The position numbers and the translations under genes were made by a program. From assembly GCA_009699765.1 (NCBI GenBank), contig WLNN01000006.1:1-22421 (forward strand): a stretch of 22,421 bases of DNA, read 5' to 3'. Below, one piece after another: positions 1 to 8,231 of the stretch. Every line of letters begins with the position of its first letter. Position 1 is the stretch's first letter. Origin of the DNA: Actinomycetota bacterium (GTDB taxonomy: Bacteria; Actinomycetota; Actinomycetes; Nanopelagicales; Nanopelagicaceae). A model generated the notes under the pieces. The model had not been told where the DNA came from and made no database searches. It saw nothing but the letters and a program-made list of their open reading frames with translations.

Positions 1-56
1 AATGCTGAAATCTTAGGGGGTCGGTTGGCTACTACTAAGTTTGACGCTAAAAATAA

Positions 57-131
57 TGGAGCCCCCTATCCGATTTGAACGGATGACCTGCTCATTACAA
101 GTGAGCTGCTCTACCACTGAGCTAAGGAGGC
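57..131 (-). tRNA. tRNA-Thr (anticodon UGU), CCA encoded
   Basis: Read on the minus strand, the region folds as a full cloverleaf. The 7-bp acceptor stem is GCCTCCT with AGGGGGC (one G-U pair), the D arm is GCTC/GAGC, and the anticodon stem GCTCA/TGAGC carries loop CTTGTAA. The T arm is ATCCG/CGGAT with loop TTCAAAT. Loop bases 34-36 are TGT, which read ACA threonine codons. Discriminator base U73 is followed directly by a genomic CCA (57-59). A T-rich run follows the 3' end (about 48-56 on the plus strand, read in reverse) and may help termination. The 56 bases left of the tRNA hold no gene that I can support. Confidence 0.95.
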
Positions 132-173
132 GTACTGCTTTTTGAACGGCGTAATTATGACAGTTAAAACCCA

Positions 174-179
174 ATTATA
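174..179 (-). promoter_or_regulatory. Candidate -10 box for tRNA-Thr
   Basis: On the minus strand this is a perfect TATAAT, 42 bases before the mature tRNA 5' end. That would give a leader of roughly 35 bases. The hexamer 17 bases further upstream (TTATAC, 197-202) is a poor -35 match. A second possible -10 (CATAAT, 154-159) lies closer to the tRNA, so the assignment is tentative. Confidence 0.35.
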
Positions 180-237
180 AAAATTGCGTTTACACCGTAT
201 AAAAAGAGGCGATTTTTACGGTTGGAGAGTGAATCAA

Positions 238-267
238 CTGTCACTCCTTGCTTAAGCATGGCAAGAT
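238..267 (+). promoter_or_regulatory. Candidate leaderless promoter of the beta-galactosidase gene
   Basis: A -35-like CTGTCA (238-243, 4 of 6 consensus bases) is followed after 18 bases by CAAGAT (262-267), which has an extended -10 TG one base before it (TGG-CAAGAT). Exactly six bases separate the hexamer from ATG 274, and no Shine-Dalgarno sequence is present, so the mRNA probably starts at or near the start codon. The hexamer itself is weak. The earlier ATG at 258 and GTG at 229 run into stops, so neither can be the start. Confidence 0.4.
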
Positions 268-273
268 TCCAGC

Positions 274-3200
274 ATGTTGCCTAACTACTGGATGAGCCCT
301 GAGACCAACGCGATCAATCGGCTACCAATGCTTAATATTGAGCATTACGAGAAGCTCTCACTTGATGGCACTTGGCGTTTTCAATTGTTACGTAAGCCAA
401 CTGATTCTGTTCGCAAACGTTGGTCTTCGATTCCGGTACCTGGTCTGTGGACGATGCAACCTGAGAGCAACGTTTTCTTTGATAAACCAATCTACACAAA
501 TACGCAAATGCCCTTTGATCACACTCCCCCAAATGTTCCGGAAGAAAACCCAACTGGAATTTACGAACGTGACTTTGAGATTCCAGGATCATGGCAGGGC
601 AAGCGAGTTGTTCTTCACCTCGGAGGATACGAATCCGTTGCTCTTATTTGGGTAAACGGTTTAACTGTTGGGCTAACAAAAGATTCTCGATTAGCTGCAG
701 AGTTTGATATTACAAAATTCCTTAAAGCTGGACGAAATACAATTCGTATTGATGTCACTAAATGGTCTGATGCCACTTACATTGAAGATCAAGATCAGTG
801 GTGGCATGGAGGCATTACTCGTTCAGTAAAGTTGTATGCCACTAATGAAGTTTTTATCGAACGTTTTTACGCAACTGCGGAATTGAAGGCAGATAATTCA
901 ACTGGAACGCTAAAAGTTGATGCTTACATCGGTTCTGTAAATGACAAACCAACTGCTGGATACACGCTACGCACTCATGTTGAAGAATTTGCTAAGGTAA
1001 AGAGCGCTTCAATGAGTGGTTCTATACATTCAATTTCTGCGCCAATCTGGACTGAGATGCCAGAAGAACTTCGTCATGCGAGCAAAGACTTTTTTGTTGG
1101 AACTTATTGGAATGGCGGGATGCCAAAGCCACTTCAAGATGCGCTGCGAAAAGTTGAGCCACCTACGCCTGGACGGATAGTTCTAGAGACAACAATCCCT
1201 AAGGTCACGCCTTGGTCAGCGGAAAACCCCGTTCTATACACGCTTAATATTGAGTTATTGGATCCGGACGGCCATGTGGTTCAGGTTTCAAATCAGAAAA
1301 TTGGCTTTAGAAGTACCGTCGTAAAGGGTCGAGATTTCTTAGTTAATGGACAACCGGTAATTTTCTATGGTGTTAATCGCCATGACTTTAATCGATTTAC
1401 CGGTCGCGCACTCACTCGCGATGACATGCGACAGGATTTACTCGAGCTCAAGCGCTGGAATTTCAATGCTGTTCGAACTTCACATTATCCAAACGATGCA
1501 GCGTTTCTCGATCTCTGTGACGAGCTTGGTTTCTACGTTATAGGTGAAGCAAATATTGAATCACATGCTTTTTACGATTCAATTTGCAATGACCCTCGTT
1601 ACTTAGCTGCATTTGTCGAACGTGTTGGGCGTATGGTCGAGCGCGATATTCACCATCCATCAGTTGTGATGTGGTCACTTGGTAATGAATCTGGAAAAGG
1701 AATCAATCACGAAGCTGCCGCTGCCTACGCTCGCGCAGCAGATCCTTCTCGCCCATTGCATTATGAAGGTGCAATTCGTGGAGACTGGCGCTTTGGACAT
1801 TCACTCACCGATGTCATCTGCCCTATGTACCCATCAATTGCTGCAATTATTGATTACGCAAAATCAGGGAAGCAAGATCGTCCATTAATTATGTGCGAGT
1901 ACTCCCACGCAATGGGCAATTCAAATGGAACATTGGCCGAATACTGGAAAGCGATTGAATCTCTTCCCGGTCTACAAGGTGGCTTTATCTGGGAATTCTG
2001 GGACCACGGTCCTGATCAATTAATGGCGGATGGAACAACGCGCTCTGCCTACGGTGGAGATTATGGAGAAACCAAGCATGATGGAAATTTCTGCTGTGAT
2101 GGCATGGTCTTTCCAGATCGCACTGCAAAGCCTGCAATGCACGAGTTTAAATATTTAGCTGCTCCTGCAATTATCGCTTCAACAAAAGCCTCTTCTGGGC
2201 AATTTACAATCTTTAACAAGCAGTTCTTCTCCGATATCTCTGGCTTTGATGTTCTCTGGGCGATTACCCGCGATGGCATTGTCGTAGATGGCGGACGCGT
2301 AAAGCTTCCTGCCGTGGGACCGCGTAAAACAGGTCGTTTTACAGTTAAATCTGCAGCCCTTCTAACGCCAGATGGCAAAGGCGAACGTTCAATCACCTTC
2401 ACCATTTTACGGAAGAGCAGCACCGCATGGGCGCCGGCATCGAGTGAAATTGGCTGGAATCAATTTCCACTTCCATCAAAGGCAGAGTCAATTCCAGTCG
2501 GTGCAACTAATGAACACTTTGAAGCATCGGTTAATGAATCTGGTGAAGTTGTAGTCCCTTACGGTGTTTATGCACCTGAGCTTTCTCTCTGGCGCGCACC
2601 TACGGATAATGACCGCATCGGTCATATCTCAACCAAGTGGGAGCGCTACGGAATTCGCGAACTCACTCGAATAGATTGCATGATTACTGAAACTTCAAAA
2701 TCTCGCAAAGTCACAAGTGTTTGGGAGACCAGCACTGGATTTAAGATCAAACAAAGTCAAGTAATTACACCTGTCGAGGGTGGTTTTACAGTCAAGGAAA
2801 CAATTGTTGTTCCTAAACAGTTAGAAGATTTAGCGCGCGTTGGAATCAATCTTGAAATTGACGGTGCGCTAGATACTTACACCTACTTTGGTTCAGGTCC
2901 GCACGAGTCCTATCCAGATCGCAAGATTGGTCGCATCCATCGTTGGGTTTCATCGGTTGCTGCGCAATATGTACCGTATGTTCGCCCACAAGAAAATGGC
3001 GGACATGTCGGCGTTCGCTGGTTCGAGCTAACCGGTAATGATGGACATGGTGTGCGATTTGATTTAGATAAACCACGTCAAGTATCTGTAACACCGAATC
3101 GTGCTGAAGAACTTGCAGATAAAACTCATAACGTTGAGATAGAGCCGTCTGGAACAGCAGTTGTACATATCGATGCCGCACATCGTGGTGTTGGAACAGC

Positions 3201-3282
3201 ATCATGTGGTCCAGATACGCTGCCTCAATACATAGTCGGTGGTGGTACTTATACCTTCAGTTGGACGGTTCGAGTTATTTAA
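274..3282 (+). CDS. lacZ: Beta-galactosidase, glycoside hydrolase family 2 (LacZ type)
   Basis: This 1002-residue protein hydrolyses terminal beta-galactosides such as lactose; its length is close to E. coli LacZ. The N-terminal sugar-binding sandwich spans about residues 25-210, followed by an Ig-like domain. The TIM barrel (about 345-640) holds the acid/base in WSLGNESGKG (E472) and the nucleophile in CEYSHAMGNS (E542). E429 and H431 in IESH correspond to the Mg-binding pair of E. coli LacZ. The C-terminal beta-sandwich domain covers about 740-1002 and includes GPHESYPDR. No signal peptide is seen, so the enzyme is probably cytoplasmic. The start at 274 is chosen because WxxPE and NRLP near the N terminus are conserved in the family. 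The gene stands alone, without a sugar transporter or repressor beside it. Its last 8 bases overlap the convergent SGNH hydrolase gene, leaving no room for a terminator. Confidence 0.93.
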   Translation: MLPNYWMSPETNAINRLPMLNIEHYEKLSLDGTWRFQLLRKPTDSVRKRWSSIPVPGLWTMQPESNVFFDKPIYTNTQMPFDHTPPNVPEENPTGIYERDFEIPGSWQGKRVVLHLGGYESVALIWVNGLTVGLTKDSRLAAEFDITKFLKAGRNTIRIDVTKWSDATYIEDQDQWWHGGITRSVKLYATNEVFIERFYATAELKADNSTGTLKVDAYIGSVNDKPTAGYTLRTHVEEFAKVKSASMSGSIHSISAPIWTEMPEELRHASKDFFVGTYWNGGMPKPLQDALRKVEPPTPGRIVLETTIPKVTPWSAENPVLYTLNIELLDPDGHVVQVSNQKIGFRSTVVKGRDFLVNGQPVIFYGVNRHDFNRFTGRALTRDDMRQDLLELKRWNFNAVRTSHYPNDAAFLDLCDELGFYVIGEANIESHAFYDSICNDPRYLAAFVERVGRMVERDIHHPSVVMWSLGNESGKGINHEAAAAYARAADPSRPLHYEGAIRGDWRFGHSLTDVICPMYPSIAAIIDYAKSGKQDRPLIMCEYSHAMGNSNGTLAEYWKAIESLPGLQGGFIWEFWDHGPDQLMADGTTRSAYGGDYGETKHDGNFCCDGMVFPDRTAKPAMHEFKYLAAPAIIASTKASSGQFTIFNKQFFSDISGFDVLWAITRDGIVVDGGRVKLPAVGPRKTGRFTVKSAALLTPDGKGERSITFTILRKSSTAWAPASSEIGWNQFPLPSKAESIPVGATNEHFEASVNESGEVVVPYGVYAPELSLWRAPTDNDRIGHISTKWERYGIRELTRIDCMITETSKSRKVTSVWETSTGFKIKQSQVITPVEGGFTVKETIVVPKQLEDLARVGINLEIDGALDTYTYFGSGPHESYPDRKIGRIHRWVSSVAAQYVPYVRPQENGGHVGVRWFELTGNDGHGVRFDLDKPRQVSVTPNRAEELADKTHNVEIEPSGTAVVHIDAAHRGVGTASCGPDTLPQYIVGGGTYTFSWTVRVI

Positions 3283-4054
3283 TTGGCCATGAGATGGGCG
3301 CGGGATATTTTGCACTGCGTCCATCACCGGAAGATTTACCTTGCAGGCGACGCAAAATCCAAGGTATAACAAAGACGAATACCCATAAAACCCCTGTAAT
3401 ACGCTCCTTTATCCAGGGAGTCTTCTCTGCCGGAGGTAATGGAATTCTCCATGCTGCATCATATGGATAACCCAATATCTCTAAAACTCCGTGGGAGACT
3501 CGCCAATGGCCTTCTGCGTTGAGATGCAAGCGATCAAAGGCTAAGAAACGATTATCTTTAAAGAAATCTAAATCATTTGCATCCGAGACAATTGCTCCGA
3601 CTTCACGTCCAATTTCCCAAACAGCTTTATTAAATTCTGAAAATCTTGCTTTCCAGATATCAGAGCCTTTACCTTTATTGCCGGTATCTTCAAGGACTGT
3701 AAATAAAAGAATTGTTGCACCTGAAGCTGCGAGTTTGCGAACTCCGCTCTGATACTTGGCAATAGTTACGGCTGCGTCATAACCGGGACGGAGTGCGTCA
3801 TTGGCACCTGCATGAAATGAAATTAACGTATCTTTGCCGGTAACAAATTTAATTGCCTCAGGAACTTGAATATCAACTACTTGGGCTACTAATTTTCCAC
3901 GAATTGCTAAATTAGCATAAGTGAAATTTTCGCTATGCAGAGCCATCTCATCAGCTACGCGATCTGCCCAACCACGATAATTTCCATTGATGACCTCATC
4001 GGTCATGCCCTCGCTATACGAGTCTCCACAGACGATAAATCGGTTGTATGCCAT
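3275..4054 (-). CDS. SGNH/GDSL-family hydrolase with C-terminal membrane segment
   Basis: This 259-residue protein is a serine esterase or lipase-like hydrolase (SGNH family). The blocks are in the expected order: GDS with catalytic S12, the block II glycine in AIRG (G53), GAND at 83-86 for block III, and DRLH at 174-177 supplying the Asp-His pair. No N-terminal signal peptide is visible. A hydrophobic stretch (about 219-235, rich in V, F, W, I) is followed by RR and a polar tail, which suggests a C-terminal anchor at the inner membrane face. The start lies two bases after the rlmB stop, with AAAGG inside the end of rlmB as a likely ribosome binding site, so it is the last gene of the cysS-rlmB unit. 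The substrate cannot be inferred; a cell-wall or lipid ester, or an acetylated sugar, is possible. Confidence 0.85.
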   Translation of the reverse strand: MAYNRFIVCGDSYSEGMTDEVINGNYRGWADRVADEMALHSENFTYANLAIRGKLVAQVVDIQVPEAIKFVTGKDTLISFHAGANDALRPGYDAAVTIAKYQSGVRKLAASGATILLFTVLEDTGNKGKGSDIWKARFSEFNKAVWEIGREVGAIVSDANDLDFFKDNRFLAFDRLHLNAEGHWRVSHGVLEILGYPYDAAWRIPLPPAEKTPWIKERITGVLWVFVFVIPWILRRLQGKSSGDGRSAKYPAPISWPIK

Positions 4055-4056
4055 TT

Positions 4057-5004
4057 TTAACCTTTGCGGCGTTGCTCATCAATCCAGAACAATGTGATTG
4101 ATGTAGCAACTGATGCGTTGAGTGATTCAGTTGTCGAACTAATTGGAATTGAAACGATGAGGTCGCACTTTTCGCGTGTTAAACGTGCAAGGCCTTTTCC
4201 TTCAGATCCAACAATGATCATAAGATCTTCGGTAGCAACCTTCATTCCTGACAGCTCAACATCTGAGTCGCCATCGAGGCCAACTACAAACATTCCACGC
4301 TTCTTTGCATCATCAATTGTGCGAGCCAAGTTTGTTACCTGCGCGATTGGCAGACGAGCCGCGGCGCCAGCTGAGCTCTTCCAAGCCGAGGCGGTAATTG
4401 CTGCTGCTCTACGCTCAGGAATGATGACTCCAGAAGCGCCAAATGCTGCTGCAGAACGAACTACCGCACCGAGGTTACGAGGATCGGTAACGCCATCTAG
4501 GGCAACGATTAATTTTGCACCCTTTGCGCGGTCACAAATTTCTTCATAACTTGAGTACTGGAAAGGTTTAATGCCGAGAATAATTCCCTGGCTATTTGGC
4601 GCGATCGTTTCTAGCTGAGCACGGTGAACCTCTTTGATTTGAAGTCCTTGATTAAGCGCGAGCTGAAGTGATTCTGCAATGCGATCATCGATATCAACAC
4701 CGCGCGCAACCATTATTTCAGTTGATGGAACTTGTTCGCGAAGTGCTTCAAGAACAGCATTACGACCAGAGACTATTTCACCCTTTGGCATCTCTGACTT
4801 TGGCATGCGCGCTGCTGCAGGACGCTTTTCAGCAGAACTCTCTGCACGCTTCTTTGCTTTATGAGCTGCGTGATATGGACGGTCCTCCGCCTTAGGTGTT
4901 GGACCTTTACCTTCTAAGCCGCGCTTGCGATTTCCGCCAGAGCCAACTTGTGGCCCTTTCTTAGATTTGCGAACTGCTCCACGGGGTTTTGAGTTTCCAG
5001 CCAT
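4057..5004 (-). CDS. rlmB: 23S rRNA (guanosine-2'-O-)-methyltransferase, TrmH/SpoU family
   Basis: This 315-residue SPOUT methyltransferase most likely modifies a guanosine 2'-OH in 23S rRNA (RlmB type). Residues 1-75 form a basic, low-complexity and probably disordered tail, common in actinobacterial members. A SpoU substrate-binding domain follows from about 76 (GEIVSGRNAVLEAL) to 150. The catalytic SPOUT domain carries motif 1 NLGAVVRSAAAFGASG (177-192), motif 2 IVGSEGKGLARL (264-275) and motif 3 IPISSTTESLNASVA (286-300), which build the trefoil-knot SAM pocket. The ATG shares one base with the cysS stop (TAATG), so translation is probably coupled. In M. tuberculosis the equivalent gene (Rv3579c) also follows cysS. 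A different rRNA or tRNA target cannot be excluded from sequence alone. Confidence 0.93.
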   Translation of the reverse strand: MAGNSKPRGAVRKSKKGPQVGSGGNRKRGLEGKGPTPKAEDRPYHAAHKAKKRAESSAEKRPAAARMPKSEMPKGEIVSGRNAVLEALREQVPSTEIMVARGVDIDDRIAESLQLALNQGLQIKEVHRAQLETIAPNSQGIILGIKPFQYSSYEEICDRAKGAKLIVALDGVTDPRNLGAVVRSAAAFGASGVIIPERRAAAITASAWKSSAGAAARLPIAQVTNLARTIDDAKKRGMFVVGLDGDSDVELSGMKVATEDLMIIVGSEGKGLARLTREKCDLIVSIPISSTTESLNASVATSITLFWIDEQRRKG

Positions 5005-6419
5005 TATGAACCACTTCCTTCAGACTTACGTGAAATCGACCATCGTGGTCCTTGCGCTGTATCTTCGATAACTATTCCGAGAGAAGTTAATCCATCACGA
5101 ATCGCATCTGAGCTTTCAAAATCTTTACGTAGTCGAGCTGCCTCGCGTTGAGAAAGTGCAAGCTTGATGGTGCCATCAAGTGCCGCGGTTAAATCATCAC
5201 CAGTATTTCCAGCTGCAAATGCTGGATCGAACGGATCGCAACCAAGTACTTCTAGAGCACCACGAATTTCATTTGCAGATGTAGCAATTACAGCTTTATC
5301 GCCAGATGTAATGGCTGAGTTTCCAAGCCGAAGTGCCTCTGAAATAGATGCGAGAGCAGTTGGTACCGCTAAATCATCATTCATCGCATCGATAAAAGCC
5401 TTGCCCAGCAATGGCGTTGGCTGATTGCCTAGAATTTCGGCTGAACGGAGCAAGAAAGCCTCAATACGGCGAAATGCTGTTGCAGATTCAGCAAGAGCTT
5501 CATGAGAAAACTCGAGCATCGAACGGTAATGCGCAGAACCTAAGTACCAACGTAATTCAATTCCGCGGACCGTCTTAAGAAGTTCTTGCACCTGAAGTGA
5601 ATTGCCCAAAGATTTGGACATTTTCTCACCTGATGCCGTTACCCAAGCATTGTGCATCCAGCGTTGAGCAAATCCATAACCTGCAGCTTCTGATTGTGCG
5701 ATTTCATTTTCGTGGTGAGGGAAAATCAAATCTAAACCACCACCGTGAATATCAAAACTTTCACCTAAGTACGCCTGTGCCATTGCAGAGCATTCAAGGT
5801 GCCAACCTGGGCGACCTGGTCCCCATGGAGTTGGCCATGATGGATCTCCTGGCTTTGCTGCTTTCCAAAGTGCGAAATCGCGAACATCTCTTTTATTAGT
5901 TTCATCAGCATCGGCTGCTGGTTGTAGATCATCAAGCTTTTGTCGTGAAAGCGTTAAGTACGATTCGAGTTTGCGGACTTCAAGATATACATCTCCATTA
6001 CCGGGCGCATAAGCCATGCCGCGATCAATTAAAAGTTGCATCAACTCAATCATCTGAGTGATGTGACCCGTCGCGCGAGGTTCGTAAGTTGGAGGTAGAA
6101 CATTGAGAGCTGCGTATGCATCTGTAAATGCGCGCTCGTACTTCATTGCAAGCGCCCACCAAGGCATTTCTTCATGAACTGCCTTATGCAAAATCTTGTC
6201 ATCGATATCTGTGACGTTTCGAATAAAGGTAACGTTTAATCCACTCTTTGTTAGCCAACGGCGCAGGATGTCGAAATTTACGCCAGAGCGTACGTGGCCA
6301 ATATGTGGAGGCGCTTGAACGGTTGCACCGCAGAGATAAATACCTACTTCACCCTCTTTGATGGGGGTAAATGGGGAGGTGGTTCGCGACTGGGTGTCGT
6401 ATAAATTTAGCGAACTCAT
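5004..6419 (-). CDS. cysS: Cysteine--tRNA ligase
   Basis: This 471-residue class I aminoacyl-tRNA synthetase charges tRNA-Cys in the cytoplasm. The HIGH motif is HIGH at 39-42 and the KMSKS loop is at 266-270. Zinc ligands expected for the family are present: C30, C210, H235 and E239 (PHHENE). The DALR-type and anticodon-binding parts follow to the C terminus. It resembles full-length actinobacterial CysS1 rather than the shorter paralogue MshC of mycothiol synthesis; the C-terminal tRNA-binding region is present. It is the first gene of a unit with rlmB and the SGNH hydrolase. The start is supported by TAGAAT six bases upstream of the ATG, which predicts a leaderless mRNA separate from ispDF, whose stop lies 61 bases upstream. 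Confidence 0.96.
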   Translation of the reverse strand: MSSLNLYDTQSRTTSPFTPIKEGEVGIYLCGATVQAPPHIGHVRSGVNFDILRRWLTKSGLNVTFIRNVTDIDDKILHKAVHEEMPWWALAMKYERAFTDAYAALNVLPPTYEPRATGHITQMIELMQLLIDRGMAYAPGNGDVYLEVRKLESYLTLSRQKLDDLQPAADADETNKRDVRDFALWKAAKPGDPSWPTPWGPGRPGWHLECSAMAQAYLGESFDIHGGGLDLIFPHHENEIAQSEAAGYGFAQRWMHNAWVTASGEKMSKSLGNSLQVQELLKTVRGIELRWYLGSAHYRSMLEFSHEALAESATAFRRIEAFLLRSAEILGNQPTPLLGKAFIDAMNDDLAVPTALASISEALRLGNSAITSGDKAVIATSANEIRGALEVLGCDPFDPAFAAGNTGDDLTAALDGTIKLALSQREAARLRKDFESSDAIRDGLTSLGIVIEDTAQGPRWSISRKSEGSGS

Positions 6420-6425
6420 TGGGCA

Positions 6426-6431
6426 ATTCTA
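6426..6431 (-). promoter_or_regulatory. Leaderless -10 box of cysS
   Basis: Minus-strand TAGAAT lies exactly six bases before the cysS ATG (6419), with no Shine-Dalgarno between. An 8-bp palindrome, CCTGCAGG (6433-6440), sits just upstream and may be chance. This separates cysS from the ispDF transcript. Confidence 0.6.
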
Positions 6432-6480
6432 ACCTGCAGGATGCAATGCGAGTTCACGAGCAGGGGTGGCAGGCTTTGTG

Positions 6481-7599
6481 TTACTTAAAAACAAGCGCTG
6501 AAGCGATAGCTGCGATGCCCTTGCCTTCGCCAGTGAGGCCCATACCATCTGTTGTTGTCGCAAGTATGGATACCGAAACTCCGCCTAACGCATGAGAAAG
6601 CGCCGCAATTGCCTCAGCTCTACGCGCACCAATGCGCGGACGATTTCCAATGATCTGAACTGTGACATTTGAAATTAAATATCCTGCATCGGTCACAATC
6701 TTTAGAGTTTCTTGCAACAGTTGCGTGCCTGTTGCGCCAGCATATTCTGGACGAGATGTTCCGAAGTTACTTCCTAAATCTCCGGTGCTAGTTGCAGCAA
6801 AGAGCGCATCACAAATTGCATGCGCCGCAACATCGCCATCAGAATGCCCATCAACACCAACTTCGCCGGGCCATAAAAGACCTGCAAGCCATAACTCTCG
6901 CCCTTCACCAAATGCGTGTGCGTCGACTCCAACACCCGTACGAAATGATGATGCATTACCTAAAAATGTTGCTGCGATTGCAAGATCTGATGGGTTTGTA
7001 ATTTTTAGTGCGCAATCTTCACCTGCGATCACAAGGACATTGTGGCCAAGGTTTGCTACAAGTACTGCATCATCAGTTACGTCGCGCGAATTTGCATGTG
7101 CAGCTTTTAAAACTGAGTACGCAAACCCCTGTGGCGTCTGTACTTGACGCAATGATGATCGCTCTGGGGATTCAAGGACATATCCATCTGCATCTACTAC
7201 CTTCAAAGTATTCACTTCGGGAAGGCCAGGAATTACTGCGACTTCTCCAGCTTTCAATGAAGAGATAACTCTTGATGTCATTTCGGTACTTGCGAGTGCA
7301 CGAGCGGCGTCATGGACCAAGACAAATTCGGTTTCAGCAACCACTGCAGCTAAACCAAGACTCACGGATTCAGAGCGTGTGGAACCGCCTGTTACAACGG
7401 TGATTTCATCGCCAACCAGTTCTGCAATCTGCTTTTCAAATCCGGCTGGAGCAGTAACGATAATTTGATCTACGAGAGGTGCAAGATTTGCAATTGCATG
7501 TTGTAGAAGTGTTTTATCTCCGAGGTGAATAAGCGCCTTTGGAATTGGCGCACCAAAACGTTCGCCACTGCCTGCTGCAGCAATTATTGCGGCGATCAT
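6481..7599 (-). CDS. ispDF: Bifunctional IspD/IspF, MEP isoprenoid pathway
   Basis: This 372-residue fusion joins two enzymes of the non-mevalonate isoprenoid pathway. Residues 1 to about 215 are IspD (MEP cytidylyltransferase): the nucleotide-binding [10 protein letters not shown] (7-16) with K21, VHDAAR (95-100) and QTPQGF (154-159). Residues from about 219 are IspF (2-C-methyl-D-erythritol 2,4-cyclodiphosphate synthase): VGVDAHAF with metal ligands D226 and H228, and H260 in DVAAH. The linker is only a few residues. In Mycobacterium and Streptomyces these are usually separate adjacent genes; fused forms are known in some bacteria, including some Actinobacteria from memory. The gene starts 9 bases after the carD stop and has no clear ribosome binding site, so it is probably co-transcribed and translated by reinitiation. 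Confidence 0.95.
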   Translation of the reverse strand: MIAAIIAAAGSGERFGAPIPKALIHLGDKTLLQHAIANLAPLVDQIIVTAPAGFEKQIAELVGDEITVVTGGSTRSESVSLGLAAVVAETEFVLVHDAARALASTEMTSRVISSLKAGEVAVIPGLPEVNTLKVVDADGYVLESPERSSLRQVQTPQGFAYSVLKAAHANSRDVTDDAVLVANLGHNVLVIAGEDCALKITNPSDLAIAATFLGNASSFRTGVGVDAHAFGEGRELWLAGLLWPGEVGVDGHSDGDVAAHAICDALFAATSTGDLGSNFGTSRPEYAGATGTQLLQETLKIVTDAGYLISNVTVQIIGNRPRIGARRAEAIAALSHALGGVSVSILATTTDGMGLTGEGKGIAAIASALVFK

Positions 7600-7608
7600 G
7601 AGAAGTGA

Positions 7609-8091
7609 TTAAGAAGCGAGAACCTCGTCAAGGAGAGTTGCAGCCTTCTCTTCATCAGTGCGCTCTGCAAGTGCGAGCTCTGATACGAGAATCTGCTTCG
7701 CCTTGGCGAGCATACGCTTTTCACCAGCTGAGAGACCGCGGTCGAGATCGCGGCGATAAAGATCGCGAACTACTTCAGCAACTTTAATAACATCACCTGA
7801 TGCAAGCTTTTCAAGGTTAGCCTTGTAACGGCGTGACCAGTTTGTTGGCTCTTCTGTGTAAGGCTGACGAAGTACGTTGAACACACGGTCAAGGCCTGCT
7901 GAATCAACAACATCACGAACACCAACTAGATCAACATTATCTGCAGGAACGCGGACTGTGAGATCGCCCTGTGCAACCTTTAGAACGAGATATGTTCTTT
8001 CTTCACCCTTTATAACGCGGGTTTCGATTGCTTCGATAAGTGCTGCACCGTGATGAGGATAAACAACGGTTTCGCCGACCTTAAATGTCAT
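7609..8091 (-). CDS. carD: RNA polymerase-binding transcription factor CarD
   Basis: This 160-residue protein binds the RNA polymerase beta subunit and stabilises open promoter complexes, especially at rRNA promoters. The N-terminal Tudor-like RNAP-interaction domain covers about 1-55 ([15 protein letters not shown]). The C-terminal helical DNA-binding domain has the conserved tryptophan W85 (NWSRRY), the same number as the M. tuberculosis residue that wedges the upstream edge of the bubble. Length and C-terminal basic helices ([18 protein letters not shown]) are typical. It leads the carD-ispDF unit and is divergent from the LpqE-like lipoprotein gene, as in M. tuberculosis Rv3583c/Rv3584. 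GAGAGG lies 7 bases before the ATG, which suggests a leadered transcript. Confidence 0.97.
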   Translation of the reverse strand: MTFKVGETVVYPHHGAALIEAIETRVIKGEERTYLVLKVAQGDLTVRVPADNVDLVGVRDVVDSAGLDRVFNVLRQPYTEEPTNWSRRYKANLEKLASGDVIKVAEVVRDLYRRDLDRGLSAGEKRMLAKAKQILVSELALAERTDEEKAATLLDEVLAS

Positions 8092-8139
8092 GGAGCGCCT
8101 CTCGAAATGCTGAGTCGTACTACTGGGGATTGAGGGTCA

Positions 8140-8145
8140 ATTCTA
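8140..8145 (-). promoter_or_regulatory. Candidate -10 box of carD
   Basis: Minus-strand TAGAAT lies 48 bases before the carD ATG and would give a leader of about 40 bases containing GAGAGG as ribosome binding site. No good -35 is seen. A TTGACC just downstream could instead serve as a -35 for a poorer -10, so the choice is not settled. Confidence 0.4.
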
Positions 8146-8219
8146 CCAGCGAACTCGCCATCAGAAAACCCCAGTTAAATGGGCTGAAAGAGGCGTCAAT
8201 AAATGGTTTGCGAACATGA

Positions 8220-8225
8220 GATAAT
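8220..8225 (+). promoter_or_regulatory. Leaderless extended -10 promoter of the LpqE-like gene
   Basis: GATAAT is preceded by TGA (extended -10 TGn) and lies exactly six bases before ATG 8232. No -35 or Shine-Dalgarno sequence is visible. Confidence 0.55.
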
Positions 8226-8231
8226 CGTGCC

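Noticed and set aside
1..56. Left-edge sequence as part of a gene or attachment site
   Set aside because: It is too short and shows no open frame or repeat of the tRNA end that I could support.
4064..4549. 161-residue plus-strand ORF opposite rlmB
   Set aside because: It lies antisense to a well-supported gene and has no recognisable domain or start signal.
6433..6440. Palindrome CCTGCAGG as an operator upstream of cysS
   Set aside because: An 8-bp palindrome is expected by chance in a window this size, and no second copy was found at related sites.
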